This document shows positions 6,746 to 15,467 of a stretch of 64,000 nucleotides of DNA, piece by piece. Origin of the DNA: Micromonospora alfalfae (GTDB lineage: Bacteria > Actinomycetota > Actinomycetes > Mycobacteriales > Micromonosporaceae). Numbering within the stretch: the stretch's first letter is position 1; each line of letters starts with the position of its first letter. The notes beneath the pieces are model-generated. The model saw nothing but the letters and a program-made list of their open reading frames with translations, made no database searches and was not told the origin of the DNA. The DNA lies in assembly GCF_022230925.1 (NCBI RefSeq), contig NZ_JAKKFH010000009.1:62001-126000 (forward strand), read 5' to 3'. Made by a program: the position numbers and the translations under genes.

Positions 6746-7858
6746 CTGGCGACCAAACGGCGGGAGTACGACGAGGACGACGTGCGGGTCCGGCCCGGAA
6801 AGTCGTCGCGCCCGCGTACGCGCACCCGCCCGCAGCACGCCGACGCTGTCGACGGGTTCGTCATCGCCGTCGACAGGGGGCGCTACACCTGTGTGCTCTC
6901 CGGGGCCGAACGCGGCGTGGTCGGCGCCGAGCTGCCCACTGTCACCGCGATGCGGGCCCGCGAGTTGGGTCGCAAGTCGGTGGTGGTCGGTGACCGGGTC
7001 AGCCTGGTCGGTGACACGTCCGGCGCGGAGGGCGCTCTTGCCCGCATCGTCCGGATCGCGGAACGCCGCTCGGTGCTGCGCCGCACAGCCGACGACGACG
7101 AGACCACCGCCGAGGGTCGGCTGGAACGGGTCGTGGTGGCCAACGCGGACCAGTTGGTGATCGTGAGCGCGTTGGCCGATCCACCGCCGCGCACCGGGTT
7201 CATCGACCGCTGCCTGGTGGCCGCGTACGACGCGGACGTCGAGCCGCTGCTCTGCCTCACGAAGGCCGATCTGGCCGGGCCGGAGGAGGTGCTCGGCTAC
7301 TACACCGAGCTGGAGCTGCCCTACGTGCTCAACCGCCCCGACTCCGACCTCGACGCGCTCCGTGCGCTGCTGAGCGGCAAGGTGTCGGTGCTGGTCGGGC
7401 ACTCCGGGGTGGGCAAGTCGACGCTCGTCAACCGCCTCGTTCCGGACGCGCTGCGCGCTGTCGGCGTGGTCAGCGCGATCGGCCGGGGCCGGCACACCTC
7501 GACCAGCGCGGTGGCGCTGCGGCTGCCACCGGTGCCGGGGATCGACACCGACCCGGGCTGGATCATCGACACCCCCGGGATCCGCAGCTTCGGGTTGGCG
7601 CACGTCTCGGCCGACAGCCTGCTGCACGGCTTTCCGGACCTGGTCGAGGGCACCGTCGACTGCCCACCGAACTGCCCCCACACGGCCGACGAGGCCGAGT
7701 GTGGGCTGGACGCCTGGGTGGCCGCCGGTAAGGCCGACCCGCGCCGGCTGGCCTCGTACCGTCGGTTGCTCGCCTCCCGGGCCGGCGAGGGTGACTCGCG
7801 CGGCGACAGCGACCAGCGCGGCCCGGGCGAGGGTGACCGGCGCGGCCCGGACGAGTGA
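6746..7858 (+). CDS. rsgA: Ribosome small subunit-dependent GTPase A
   Basis: A circularly permuted GTPase that tests late 30S subunit assembly. An OB-fold occupies about residues 25-100. The G motifs then come in permuted order: G4 LTKADL, then G1 GHSGVGKSTLVN, then G3 DTPG. The C-terminal zinc domain CPPNCPHTADEAEC is complete. The tail after about residue 345 is a Gly/Asp/Arg-rich repeat (GDSRGDSDQRG). The first standard start is GTG 6782, but the twelve codons before it (ATKRREYDEDD) look coding and begin at CTG 6746, with AAGAGGA 7 nt upstream. I therefore place the start at CTG; GTG 6782 is the conservative choice. Confidence 0.9.
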   Translation: MATKRREYDEDDVRVRPGKSSRPRTRTRPQHADAVDGFVIAVDRGRYTCVLSGAERGVVGAELPTVTAMRARELGRKSVVVGDRVSLVGDTSGAEGALARIVRIAERRSVLRRTADDDETTAEGRLERVVVANADQLVIVSALADPPPRTGFIDRCLVAAYDADVEPLLCLTKADLAGPEEVLGYYTELELPYVLNRPDSDLDALRALLSGKVSVLVGHSGVGKSTLVNRLVPDALRAVGVVSAIGRGRHTSTSAVALRLPPVPGIDTDPGWIIDTPGIRSFGLAHVSADSLLHGFPDLVEGTVDCPPNCPHTADEAECGLDAWVAAGKADPRRLASYRRLLASRAGEGDSRGDSDQRGPGEGDRRGPDE

Positions 7859-7886
7859 CCCGACGGGCGTGGGCTAGGTTGCCGGC

Positions 7887-8705
7887 ATGACCGGGTACGC
7901 CGACGACCTCTCCCTCGCCCACCTGCTCGCCGACCGGGCCGACGCCATCGCCACGGCCCGGTTCCGCGCACTCGACCTGCGCGTCGAGGCGAAGCCCGAC
8001 CTGACCCCGGTCTCCGACGCGGACACCGCTGTGGAGCGGGAGATCCGCGCCCTGCTGGCCGAGCACCGACCGGCGGACGGGCTGCTCGGTGAGGAGTACG
8101 GCGCGCAGTCGCCGGTCCACCCGAACGGCCGCCGGTGGATCATCGATCCGATCGACGGCACCAAGAACTTCGTCCGTGGCGTGCCGATCTGGGCCACCCT
8201 GATCGCGCTCTACGACGGCGACCGGCCTGCGGTCGGCGTGGTGTCCGCACCAGCGCTCGGACGACGCTGGTGGGCCAGCGCGGGCGCAGGCGCGTACGCC
8301 GGGCCGGGCCCCGCGGCCGGCGAGCGGATCGGCGTGTCAGCGGTGCGTGGGGTCGCGGATGCCAGCTTCTGCTACTCGTCCCTGAACGGGTGGGAGGAAG
8401 CCGGGCGGCTCGACGCGGTGCTCGACCTGATCCGGGACAGCTGGCGCAACCGGGCGTACGGCGACTTCTACGGCTACATGCTGTTGGCCGAGGGGGCACT
8501 GGACGTGATGGTCGAGCCGGAGTTGTCAGTGTGGGACGTGGCGGCGCTGGTGCCGATCATCACGGAGGCGGGTGGCACGGTCACGGATCTGGCCGGACAA
8601 CCGGCCCCCGCGGGCGCTCCGGGCACCGACAGCAGCGTGGTGGCCACCAACGGTGTGCTGCACGCCGACATCCTCGCCCGCCTCAATCGACCAGCCGAGC
8701 GCTGA
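7887..8705 (+). CDS. hisN: Histidinol-phosphatase, inositol-monophosphatase type
   Basis: A 272-residue Mg-dependent phosphatase of the inositol monophosphatase fold. Metal-site motifs are GEEYG at about 72-76, WIIDPIDGTKNF at about 89-100, and the C-terminal LSVWDVAALVPI, where Asp completes the site. In actinobacteria this subfamily, encoded next to aroA and rsgA, is the histidinol-phosphatase of histidine biosynthesis. The start ATG at 7887 lies 28 bp after rsgA, so the three genes probably share transcripts. Substrate assignment rests on synteny and recall of the family. Confidence 0.88.
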   Translation: MTGYADDLSLAHLLADRADAIATARFRALDLRVEAKPDLTPVSDADTAVEREIRALLAEHRPADGLLGEEYGAQSPVHPNGRRWIIDPIDGTKNFVRGVPIWATLIALYDGDRPAVGVVSAPALGRRWWASAGAGAYAGPGPAAGERIGVSAVRGVADASFCYSSLNGWEEAGRLDAVLDLIRDSWRNRAYGDFYGYMLLAEGALDVMVEPELSVWDVAALVPIITEAGGTVTDLAGQPAPAGAPGTDSSVVATNGVLHADILARLNRPAER

Positions 8706-8731
8706 CCCCCGGCAACCTCTATCCTCGCCAG

Positions 8732-9619
8732 GTGGTCTCCTCCGGTTGGTGCTTCCTCGCGGCGATGATCGTCGCGTACGGCTTCGCCAACCTGCTCCAG
8801 TCGGTGGCGGCGGCCCGCACCACTGTCCACCACACCTTCGATCCGGGCCTGCTGCTGCGCCTCGCCGGGCACCGGACGTATCTGGTCGGTCTCGGCTGTC
8901 AGATCGGCGGTTTCGTGCTCGCCTTCCTGGCCCGACGGGACCTGCCGCTGTTCCTCGTGCAGGCCAGCGTGGCCGCCGGGCTCGGGGTGACCGCCATCCT
9001 CGGGGTGCTGGTGCTGAAGTGGCGGCTGCCGGCGGCTGAGGTGGTGCTGCTGGCGCTGCTCTTCGCGGGGATCACCGCGCTGGTGCTGTCCGCCCGGCCG
9101 GCGCCGTCGAAGCAGCTCGGCACCGCCGGCTCGATCGCCCTGCTGATCGCGCTGGGCGTCATAGCGGTGCTCGGTTTCTTCGCCGTCCGGCTGCACGGGG
9201 CGCCGGGTTCAGTGGCCCTCGGCTCACTGGCCGGGCTGGCGTTCAGCTCGGCCGCGGTCGCCGCCCGGCCACTGGCGTCCGCGCCGTCCGCTGAGGCGTT
9301 CCTCGGCGACCCGCTGTTCTACCTGTTGATCGCCCACTCGATAGTGGGTCAGCTGCTGCTCGGTCTGGCCATGCAGCGTGGCTCGACGACCGCCGCGGTG
9401 GCCGCGATGGACGCCGCCGGCGCGGTGCCGGCCGCGATCGTCGGCCTGCTGCTGCTCAACGACAAGATCTGGCCGGGGCGGGAGTGGCTGGCCGCTGTCG
9501 GCTTCCTGGTGACCCTGGCCGCGGTGATCGGCCTGACCCGGTACGCCGAACCGCAGCAACACCGTTCGGTGGCACGCCGTCGGGACCCCGCCATGGTCGG
9601 TGCCGGTCGGCCGGGCTGA
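8732..9619 (+). CDS. Multi-pass membrane protein, DMT/EamA-like
   Basis: A 295-residue protein of about nine hydrophobic helices (for example LVGLGCQIGGFVLAFLA, VVLLALLFAGITALVL, IALLIALGVIAVLGFF). The end is polar and Arg-rich. The repeated two-half pattern and the Ala/Gly-rich helices resemble drug/metabolite transporter permeases of the EamA superfamily. Substrate is unknown. The start is GTG 8732, 26 bp after hisN; no strong binding site is visible. It is convergent with the next glycosyltransferase gene, 46 bp away. Confidence 0.75.
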   Translation: MVSSGWCFLAAMIVAYGFANLLQSVAAARTTVHHTFDPGLLLRLAGHRTYLVGLGCQIGGFVLAFLARRDLPLFLVQASVAAGLGVTAILGVLVLKWRLPAAEVVLLALLFAGITALVLSARPAPSKQLGTAGSIALLIALGVIAVLGFFAVRLHGAPGSVALGSLAGLAFSSAAVAARPLASAPSAEAFLGDPLFYLLIAHSIVGQLLLGLAMQRGSTTAAVAAMDAAGAVPAAIVGLLLLNDKIWPGREWLAAVGFLVTLAAVIGLTRYAEPQQHRSVARRRDPAMVGAGRPG

Positions 9620-9665
9620 CCACCCGGCACCGCACCACCGCCAGAGGTGTCGCAGTACCGCCGAC

Positions 9666-10865
9666 TCAGGCCTCGACCGGCTTGCGGCGGCTCACCACCC
9701 GTTCGTAGAGGCGCTCCAACGCACCGGCGGTCCGCTCCCAGGTGTAACTGCTGCGCACCCGGTCCACGGCGGCGTGCCCGTACGCGAAGCGGCCGGCGTT
9801 GTCGGCGAGCAGCCGGCGCATCGACACTCCGAGTGCCCGTACGTCACCGGGGGGCACCAGGCGGCCGGTGACCTCGTCGACGACGGCGTCCGCCAGGCCG
9901 CCCATCGCGTAGCCGATCACCGGCACCCCGCAGGCCATCGCCTCCAGCGAGACCCGCCCGGCCGAGGAGTAGTGCGGAGTGCAGGCGACCACGTCCGCCG
10001 AGCGGTACCAGGTGGCCATCTGGTCGTGCGGCACCGCTCCGACGAGCCGTACCTGGTCGACGACGCCGAGCTGTTCGGCCAGCTCGCGCAGCCGTCGCGC
10101 CTCGGTGTGGTTGGCCAACTGATCGGCCGGTGGCCCACCGGCGATCACCAGCTCGGCGTCACCGACCAGCCGCATCGCCCGGATCAGGTCCTCCTGGCCG
10201 TGCCCGGCGGCCAGCGAACCCACCGAGAGGATGCGGGGCCGCTGTTCGCGGGGTGCCGCCTCGCCGTCGGGGTGGAACAGGTCGATGTCGACGCCGGCCG
10301 GCACCAACGCGACCGAGCTGCGTTGCAGACCCATCCGGGTCAGCTCGTCGACCTCGTCGTTGGACTGGGCCACGGCGATGTCGACCGCCCGGGTCAATGC
10401 GCGCTCCAGCGTGATCCGCTGGCCCGGCCCGTCGTAGTGGCCACCCAGGTGACGCAGTTGCTCGATGCCGAGCGAGTGGAACGTCTGCACCACCGGAATG
10501 TCGGTCTCCCGAACGGCGTGCGCGGCGGCCAGGCCACCGACCCAGTAGTGCCCGTGCACCACCTCGGGCCGCCAGGCACCCGACCACTCGTCGGCCAGCC
10601 AGCGGCCGACCTCCGTCACGTACGGGATCAGCTCGACGGTGGGTAGTGGGTTGGGCGGGCCGGCGGGCACCTGGTGCACCTGGTAGCCGTCGACGTTCAT
10701 CGTCGCCGGCAGCGTCGGGTCGTCCCGGCGCACGTAGAGCCGGACGTCATGGCCTCGCTCGGCCAGCTCGGCGGCGACCCGCGCGGTGTGCTGGCGGGTG
10801 CCGACCGGCGGCCCGTCGGCGTGGCGGTAGGAACTGGCGTGCGCGCAGACGAGGCCGACGCGCAT
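9666..10865 (-). CDS. Glycosyltransferase family 4
   Basis: A 399-residue GT-B fold glycosyltransferase. The N-terminal Rossmann half shows the GT4 acceptor loop GTRQHTARVAAELAERGHDV and VVHGHYWVGG. The C-terminal donor half has LVPAGVD, ILSVGSLAAGHGQEDLI and the ExxxxxxxE signature within SLEAMACGVPVIGYAMGG. The family includes MshA, SucP-like and phosphatidylinositol mannosyltransferases. Sequence motifs alone do not identify the substrate. It is a single gene, divergent from the SDR gene with 223 bp between them. No signal peptide, so it acts at the cytoplasmic face. Confidence 0.9.
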   Translation of the reverse strand: MRVGLVCAHASSYRHADGPPVGTRQHTARVAAELAERGHDVRLYVRRDDPTLPATMNVDGYQVHQVPAGPPNPLPTVELIPYVTEVGRWLADEWSGAWRPEVVHGHYWVGGLAAAHAVRETDIPVVQTFHSLGIEQLRHLGGHYDGPGQRITLERALTRAVDIAVAQSNDEVDELTRMGLQRSSVALVPAGVDIDLFHPDGEAAPREQRPRILSVGSLAAGHGQEDLIRAMRLVGDAELVIAGGPPADQLANHTEARRLRELAEQLGVVDQVRLVGAVPHDQMATWYRSADVVACTPHYSSAGRVSLEAMACGVPVIGYAMGGLADAVVDEVTGRLVPPGDVRALGVSMRRLLADNAGRFAYGHAAVDRVRSSYTWERTAGALERLYERVVSRRKPVEA

Positions 10866-11088
10866 GGGTCACCTCCCTGCGATCTTTCCTCGGCGGTGGT
10901 CCTCCCGGTCAGAGCGTCCCATTAACCCCGCGACGCTGAGCCGAAACCTGGCAGATCAGGAAGACTCCGCGCGAGTGCCACCGACACTTGCGCCACGGCA
11001 AGCACACGCGGCGCACACACTGCGGTTCGACGATGATCGACAAGCCGTCGTCGGTGTGACCAGGCCCGGCCGGGGGTACCGCTCAGGA

Positions 11089-12087
11089 ATGCCGCTGACC
11101 CGCAGTCTCGACGATTCGACCGTGGTGATCACCGGCGCGTCCAGCGGGATCGGCACGGCGACCGCGTACGCACTGGCCCGCCGGGGAGCCGCCGTCGTGC
11201 TGGCCGCCCGCAGCGAGCCCGCCCTGCTGCAGGTCGCGCAGCGCTGCCGGGAGTTGGGCGGCCGGGCGCTTGTCGTACCGACCGACGTCACCGAGTTGGA
11301 GTCGGTGCGGCGGCTGGCCGATCAGGCGGCGGCCGAGTTCGGCCGGATCGACGCCTGGGTGAACAACGCCGCGGTGAGCGCCGTGGGGCTGTTCGACGAG
11401 ATCCCGGTCGCCGAGTTCCGCCGGGTGCTGGAGGTCAACCTGCTCGGGGCGGTGCACGGCATCAAGGCGGCCCTGCCCTACCTTGGTGCCGCCGGTGGCG
11501 GGGTGCTTGTCAACAACGCCTCGGTGCTGGCCGAGGTGGCAATGCCGTACCAGTCGGCGTACAACGCGACCAAGCACGGCATCCGCGGGCTGGCCGACAC
11601 CGTCCGACAGGAGCTGCGGGTCACCGGTCGCGGTCACATCTCCGTCTGCACCGTGCTGCCGGCCACCATCGACACCCCGTTCTTCCGGCACACCGGCAAC
11701 CACAGCGGCCGGGAACTCGTGCCGCCCCCTCCGATCTACCCGCCGGAGGTGGTCGCCGAGACCATCGTCCGGCTGCTGCGCAGGCCCCGCCGCGAGGCGT
11801 ACGCCGGCGGCGCGGCCCGGCTGATCGGCCTGCAGTGGCGGTTGGCGCCGGCACTGGTGGAGCGCACCCTCGGTTGGTACGCCCACCGCACCCAGTTCGG
11901 TCCGGGTGCTCGGGTGGACAGCAGCGGCAACGTGTTCCACAGCGATGCTCAGGCGCGCCAGGACGGTGGTTGGCACGGTCGGCGGCGACAGTTGGTGCGG
12001 ATGACCGCAGCGTTCGGTCTGGCCGCCGCCGGCACCGCCGTCGGCACCCTGGCGGCCATCAACCGCCGCTCCCGGTCGGATCGCTGA
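11089..12087 (+). CDS. Short-chain dehydrogenase/reductase with C-terminal hydrophobic tail
   Basis: A 332-residue classical SDR. The nucleotide site TGASSGIG is at residues 15-22, NNAAV at 92-96, and the catalytic triad Ser145, Tyr158, Lys162 (YNATK). Classical SDRs have about 250 residues. Here about 80 more follow, ending in a hydrophobic stretch (MTAAFGLAAAGTAVGTLAAI) that may anchor it to the membrane, and a basic tip. The ATG at 11089 follows CAGGA closely, a weak binding site. The substrate is unknown. The gene overlaps the next start by one base (TGATG). Confidence 0.9.
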   Translation: MPLTRSLDDSTVVITGASSGIGTATAYALARRGAAVVLAARSEPALLQVAQRCRELGGRALVVPTDVTELESVRRLADQAAAEFGRIDAWVNNAAVSAVGLFDEIPVAEFRRVLEVNLLGAVHGIKAALPYLGAAGGGVLVNNASVLAEVAMPYQSAYNATKHGIRGLADTVRQELRVTGRGHISVCTVLPATIDTPFFRHTGNHSGRELVPPPPIYPPEVVAETIVRLLRRPRREAYAGGAARLIGLQWRLAPALVERTLGWYAHRTQFGPGARVDSSGNVFHSDAQARQDGGWHGRRRQLVRMTAAFGLAAAGTAVGTLAAINRRSRSDR

Positions 12088-12878
12088 TGGCCGATGTCGA
12101 GCGCCCGAATGCGCTGACCGTCACCGGCGCGCACAATGGGGCGATCATGTCGAGCTGTCTCGTGGAAATCGACGAGTCGTCAGCGGTGGTTCGGCTGACC
12201 GGTGTGCTCGATGCCGCTGGTGCCGAGGCGGTACGCGGCGCGCTGCTCGCCCGCCTGCTGGCCCGGCCCGGCCCGGTGGTGGTCGACGTGACCGGCCTGC
12301 GGGTCGTCGACCCGGTCGGGCGCGGCGTCTTCGCCGACGTACGCCGGGAGGTCGCCGACTGGCCCGCAGCGGACCTGCTGATGTGTGACCCGGCGGTCGA
12401 CGGCCCCGCCCATCCGGACGCCGCGCTCGCCGGGGTGCCGGCCTGGCCGACGCTCGACGGGGCGCTGGCCGCTGTGGCGGCGACACCACTGGCGGCGGTG
12501 CTCACCGCCGAACTGGCTCCGGCGGTGGGAGCCGCCCGGCAGGCGCGCGAGCTGGTCACCACCGGTTGCGAGCGCTGGGGGATGTCGACGCTCACCGACT
12601 CGGCGTGCATCGCGATCACCGAGATGGTCAACAACGTGGTGGCCCACGCCCGGACCCCGATGACGGTCCGGCTGGCGCCGCAGGACACCACCCTGCACCT
12701 GGCGGTTCACGACCACTCCCCGCGTCATCCGACCTTCGCCGGGATCTCCCCGCCGAACCGTGCCGGCGGCCGGGGCCTGCTGCTGATCGACACGGTGACC
12801 CGTCGCTGGGGCAGCAGCGCCGTACCGGACGGCAAGGTCGTCTGGTGTGTGCTGCACCCCGACGACGAGGCCGCCTGA
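12087..12878 (+). CDS. STAS domain fused to HATPase (anti-anti-sigma plus anti-sigma kinase domains)
   Basis: A 263-residue fusion. Residues about 25-115 form a STAS domain (VVRLTGVLDAAGAEAVRG, VVVDVTGLRVVDPVG), the fold of SpoIIAA-type anti-sigma-factor antagonists. After a linker (about 115-150) comes a GHKL ATPase domain of SpoIIAB/RsbW type: ITEMVNNVVAHA (N box, Mg-ATP) and GGRGLLLIDTVTRRWG (G2). The two are normally separate partner-switching proteins. The usual phosphorylatable Ser after DVTGL is replaced by Val-Val. The ATG at 12087 overlaps the SDR stop; an ATG at 12147 with GGGG upstream gives 243 residues and is a fair alternative. Confidence 0.83.
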   Translation: MADVERPNALTVTGAHNGAIMSSCLVEIDESSAVVRLTGVLDAAGAEAVRGALLARLLARPGPVVVDVTGLRVVDPVGRGVFADVRREVADWPAADLLMCDPAVDGPAHPDAALAGVPAWPTLDGALAAVAATPLAAVLTAELAPAVGAARQARELVTTGCERWGMSTLTDSACIAITEMVNNVVAHARTPMTVRLAPQDTTLHLAVHDHSPRHPTFAGISPPNRAGGRGLLLIDTVTRRWGSSAVPDGKVVWCVLHPDDEAA

Positions 12879-12966
12879 CGGGGCTTTCGCCGTCGGCGAC
12901 CGGTTCGGCGGCGTACCGCCGGAGGCCGCCCGGTTACGGCGGCAGGGCAGCGGGTAGTGATCAGAC

Positions 12967-13539
12967 ATGCGCGACAACGAGTACCCGACCCCCGTGTCCG
13001 ACACCGAGGCGCAAGGGCTGCCCGACACCGCCGATGACGACTCGACCGCCAACGACGACGTCCTCACCGGGCGCGAGGCGGACGGCCCGGACCCGGCCCA
13101 ACTGCCCGGCGATCGGACGCCGGTGGCGGTGGACCGGTTCGGAACGACCGCCGAGGAGCAGCTCGACGGTGAGTCGTTGGACTACAAGCTCGACCGCGAG
13201 GTCTACGAGCGCCCGGCGGACGACCCGCTGGCCGGCACCATCGACCCGAAGATCGCCTTCGAGGCGGACAACCTGGAAGCCGCGGCGGAGGCCCAACTGG
13301 ACGCCGACGTGATGGATCCCGGGCCGACCTCGGACCCGAACTCACCGGTCTCCCTCTACGACCACGGTCAGCTCGGCACAGTGGCCGACGCCACAGTGGG
13401 CCGGCTGGTGGAACCGGACGAGGGGTCGCACACCGACCAGGAGACCGACTCGGTGGCGTACGACGCCGGATCGGCCGGGGGCGGAGCGACAGCCGAGGAG
13501 CTGGCCATCCACGAGACGGAGCCGCCGCGCTCGGTCTGA
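12967..13539 (+). CDS. DUF5709 family acidic protein
   Basis: A 190-residue, strongly acidic, low-complexity hydrophilic protein without membrane segments. It matches the actinobacterial DUF5709 family as I remember it, with the motifs GESLDYKLDREV (about 66-77), DPLAGTIDP, and GRLVEPDEGSHTDQETDSVAYD (about 140-160). No function is known to me. The composition suggests a largely disordered protein. The ATG at 12967 lies in a leader without a clear ribosome binding site. It is convergent with the response regulator gene, 7 bp away. Confidence 0.8.
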   Translation: MRDNEYPTPVSDTEAQGLPDTADDDSTANDDVLTGREADGPDPAQLPGDRTPVAVDRFGTTAEEQLDGESLDYKLDREVYERPADDPLAGTIDPKIAFEADNLEAAAEAQLDADVMDPGPTSDPNSPVSLYDHGQLGTVADATVGRLVEPDEGSHTDQETDSVAYDAGSAGGGATAEELAIHETEPPRSV

Positions 13540-13546
13540 CGCCCGC

Positions 13547-14227
13547 TCAGTCGTCCAGACCGCGTTCGATGGCGTACCGGGTCAGTTCGACCCGGTTGTG
13601 CAGTTGCAGCTTGCCCAGGGTGTTCTGCACGTGGTTCTGCACGGTGCGGTGCGACAGGCCGAGCCGCTGGGCGATCTGCTTGTACGACATCCCCTTCGCC
13701 ACCAGCCGCAGCACCTCCGTCTCCCGTTCGGTGAGCTGGGGCGTCGCGGGTTCGGCAGCGTCGGCCGGGCCAGGCCCCCTCCCCGGTCCGGCGGCCAGCC
13801 GGCGATACTCGCCGAGCACCAGCCCGGCCAGGCCTGGGGTGAAGACCGCGTCGCCGGCCGCGGTGCGGTGCACCGCGGCCAGGAACTCGGCGGGCGCTGT
13901 CGACTTCACCAGGTAACCGGTGGCCCCGGCCTTGACCGCGTCCAGCACGCTCTGCTGTTCGCCGCTGGCGCTGAGCATCAGCACCCGTACGGCGGGCAGA
14001 GCCGCGCGCAACCCCAGGATCACCTCGACGCCGGAGATGTCGGGTAGTTGCAGATCGAGGACGACGACATCGGGCCGGGCGGCCGCGGCCACCCGGATGG
14101 CCTGTCGTCCCTCGCCGCTGGTCGCCACCACCAGGAAACCGGCCTCGGTCAGGTCGCGGGCCACGCCCTCCCGCCACATCGGATGGTCGTCCACCACCAT
14201 CACCCGGATCGGCTCCACCGCTGTCAC
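13547..14227 (-). CDS. LuxR/NarL-type response regulator
   Basis: A 226-residue two-component response regulator. The receiver domain (about 7-125) has the acidic pocket VVDDHP (Asp13, Asp14), the phosphoacceptor Asp58 (VVVLDLQLPDISG) and Lys in GYLVKST. A proline/glycine-rich linker precedes the C-terminal LuxR helix-turn-helix (about 163-222; LTERETEVLRLVAKGMSYK, LGLSHRTVQNHVQNTLGKL). It pairs with the kinase encoded upstream, with start and stop overlapping by four bases. Its target genes are unknown. Confidence 0.95.
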   Translation of the reverse strand: MTAVEPIRVMVVDDHPMWREGVARDLTEAGFLVVATSGEGRQAIRVAAAARPDVVVLDLQLPDISGVEVILGLRAALPAVRVLMLSASGEQQSVLDAVKAGATGYLVKSTAPAEFLAAVHRTAAGDAVFTPGLAGLVLGEYRRLAAGPGRGPGPADAAEPATPQLTERETEVLRLVAKGMSYKQIAQRLGLSHRTVQNHVQNTLGKLQLHNRVELTRYAIERGLDD

Positions 14228-15348
14228 CTCGGCACGCTCAGCTCGATCTCGGTGCCCGCCTCGGGGGCGGACACGATCCGAACCGTGCCGCCCACGTCGG
14301 CCACCCGGCCCCGGATCGACTGGGTCACGCCGAGCCGACCCTGGGCGGCCGCCTCGTCCAGCCGTCCGGCCGGGATGCCCGGCCCCTCGTCGCGGATCGA
14401 CACGGTCACCGTCGCCCCCTCATCCTCGATCAGCACCCAGGCCCGCCCGCCGGCGTGCCGCCCCACGTTGTCGAGGGCCGCGCCGGTCGCGGCGGCCAAC
14501 TCTCCGGCCACCCGTCGGGGCAGCGGCACCGGGGTGGCCGGGGCGGAGAGCGCCACCGCCGCCGAGGCGTACCGGCCGAGCAGGGTCCGCAGGTCCACCG
14601 CCTCGCCGCCGTCCGGGAGGCTCGCGGCGGCCGGGCCGGCGCCGGCGATCAGCGCCCGCAGGGCAACCTCCTGCTCGCCGGCCAGCCGGGCCAGCTCGCC
14701 GGCCTCCCCGGGCAGGTCGGCGCCGCGCCGCTGCACAAGCGCCAGCACCTGGAGCACCGAGTCGTGAATGTCCCGGGCCAGCCGCTCCCGCTCCCGGGTG
14801 GCGGCCTCCAGCTCCACAGCGCGTTGCAACCGCTCCTCGGCGCTCACCGCGAGCCGGGCCACGTGCCCGACCACCACTCCGGCGAGCAGCATCAGGATCA
14901 CCCCGGTGAACGAGGACTGGCCGATCCGCTCCCGGGTGGCCAGGTCCGCGCCGGCGACCAGCAACGCGGCGACAGTGCCCCGCCGCCGGCCACCGGAGAC
15001 GGCCCAGGCCAGCACCGGGCCGGCCATCCAGGCCACACCCAGGGTGGGTACGCCGTGGGTGAGCGCCGTCCGGCCGACCACCCACGGGGTGGCCAGCACG
15101 ATGGCCACCACCACCCCGAGGTCGGCCAGCAGCAGCGGCCAGCGCCGCCAGGCCGGTCGGGCGTACGCGATCGCTGTCGCGCCGGTCCAGGCGATCATCA
15201 GAACGATCAGGGCGCCGACGGCGTACGGGTGGGCGTACCGGTCGGCGTCGCGCACCGCGAGCGCGCAGACGTACGCCAGGGAGGCCAGCCTGAACACGGT
15301 GAGCGCACGCCACAGCGGCACCTCGAACCCACCCGGTGGCGACGGCAT
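14224..15348 (-). CDS. Sensor histidine kinase of MacS/NarX-like class with membrane domain
   Basis: A 374-residue membrane histidine kinase. Five or six hydrophobic helices fill residues about 10-160 (AVGALIVLMIAWTGATAIAY, VILMLLAGVVVGHVARLAV), followed by a coiled-coil and the HisKA_3-type phosphoacceptor LARDIHDSVLQVLALVQ. The GHKL domain shows ALDNVGRHAGG (N box), DEGPGI (G1) and GRLGVTQSI (G2). I chose the ATG at 15348 because the membrane domain starts directly after it. There is no extracellular sensor domain of any size, so the membrane helices themselves may sense the signal. It is co-translated with the response regulator (overlap 14224-14227). Confidence 0.93.
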   Translation of the reverse strand: MPSPPGGFEVPLWRALTVFRLASLAYVCALAVRDADRYAHPYAVGALIVLMIAWTGATAIAYARPAWRRWPLLLADLGVVVAIVLATPWVVGRTALTHGVPTLGVAWMAGPVLAWAVSGGRRRGTVAALLVAGADLATRERIGQSSFTGVILMLLAGVVVGHVARLAVSAEERLQRAVELEAATRERERLARDIHDSVLQVLALVQRRGADLPGEAGELARLAGEQEVALRALIAGAGPAAASLPDGGEAVDLRTLLGRYASAAVALSAPATPVPLPRRVAGELAAATGAALDNVGRHAGGRAWVLIEDEGATVTVSIRDEGPGIPAGRLDEAAAQGRLGVTQSIRGRVADVGGTVRIVSAPEAGTEIELSVPR

Positions 15349-15467
15349 GGCGGTCAGGATGCCACAACCGGGCCGACGCACGGCGAGCAGCGAGTGCGGT
15401 TCGGGAAACCCTGACGTACGGTGGAAAAGCCGCGAAATACTCCGAGATGCGCCGCCGGGACGGGCCC

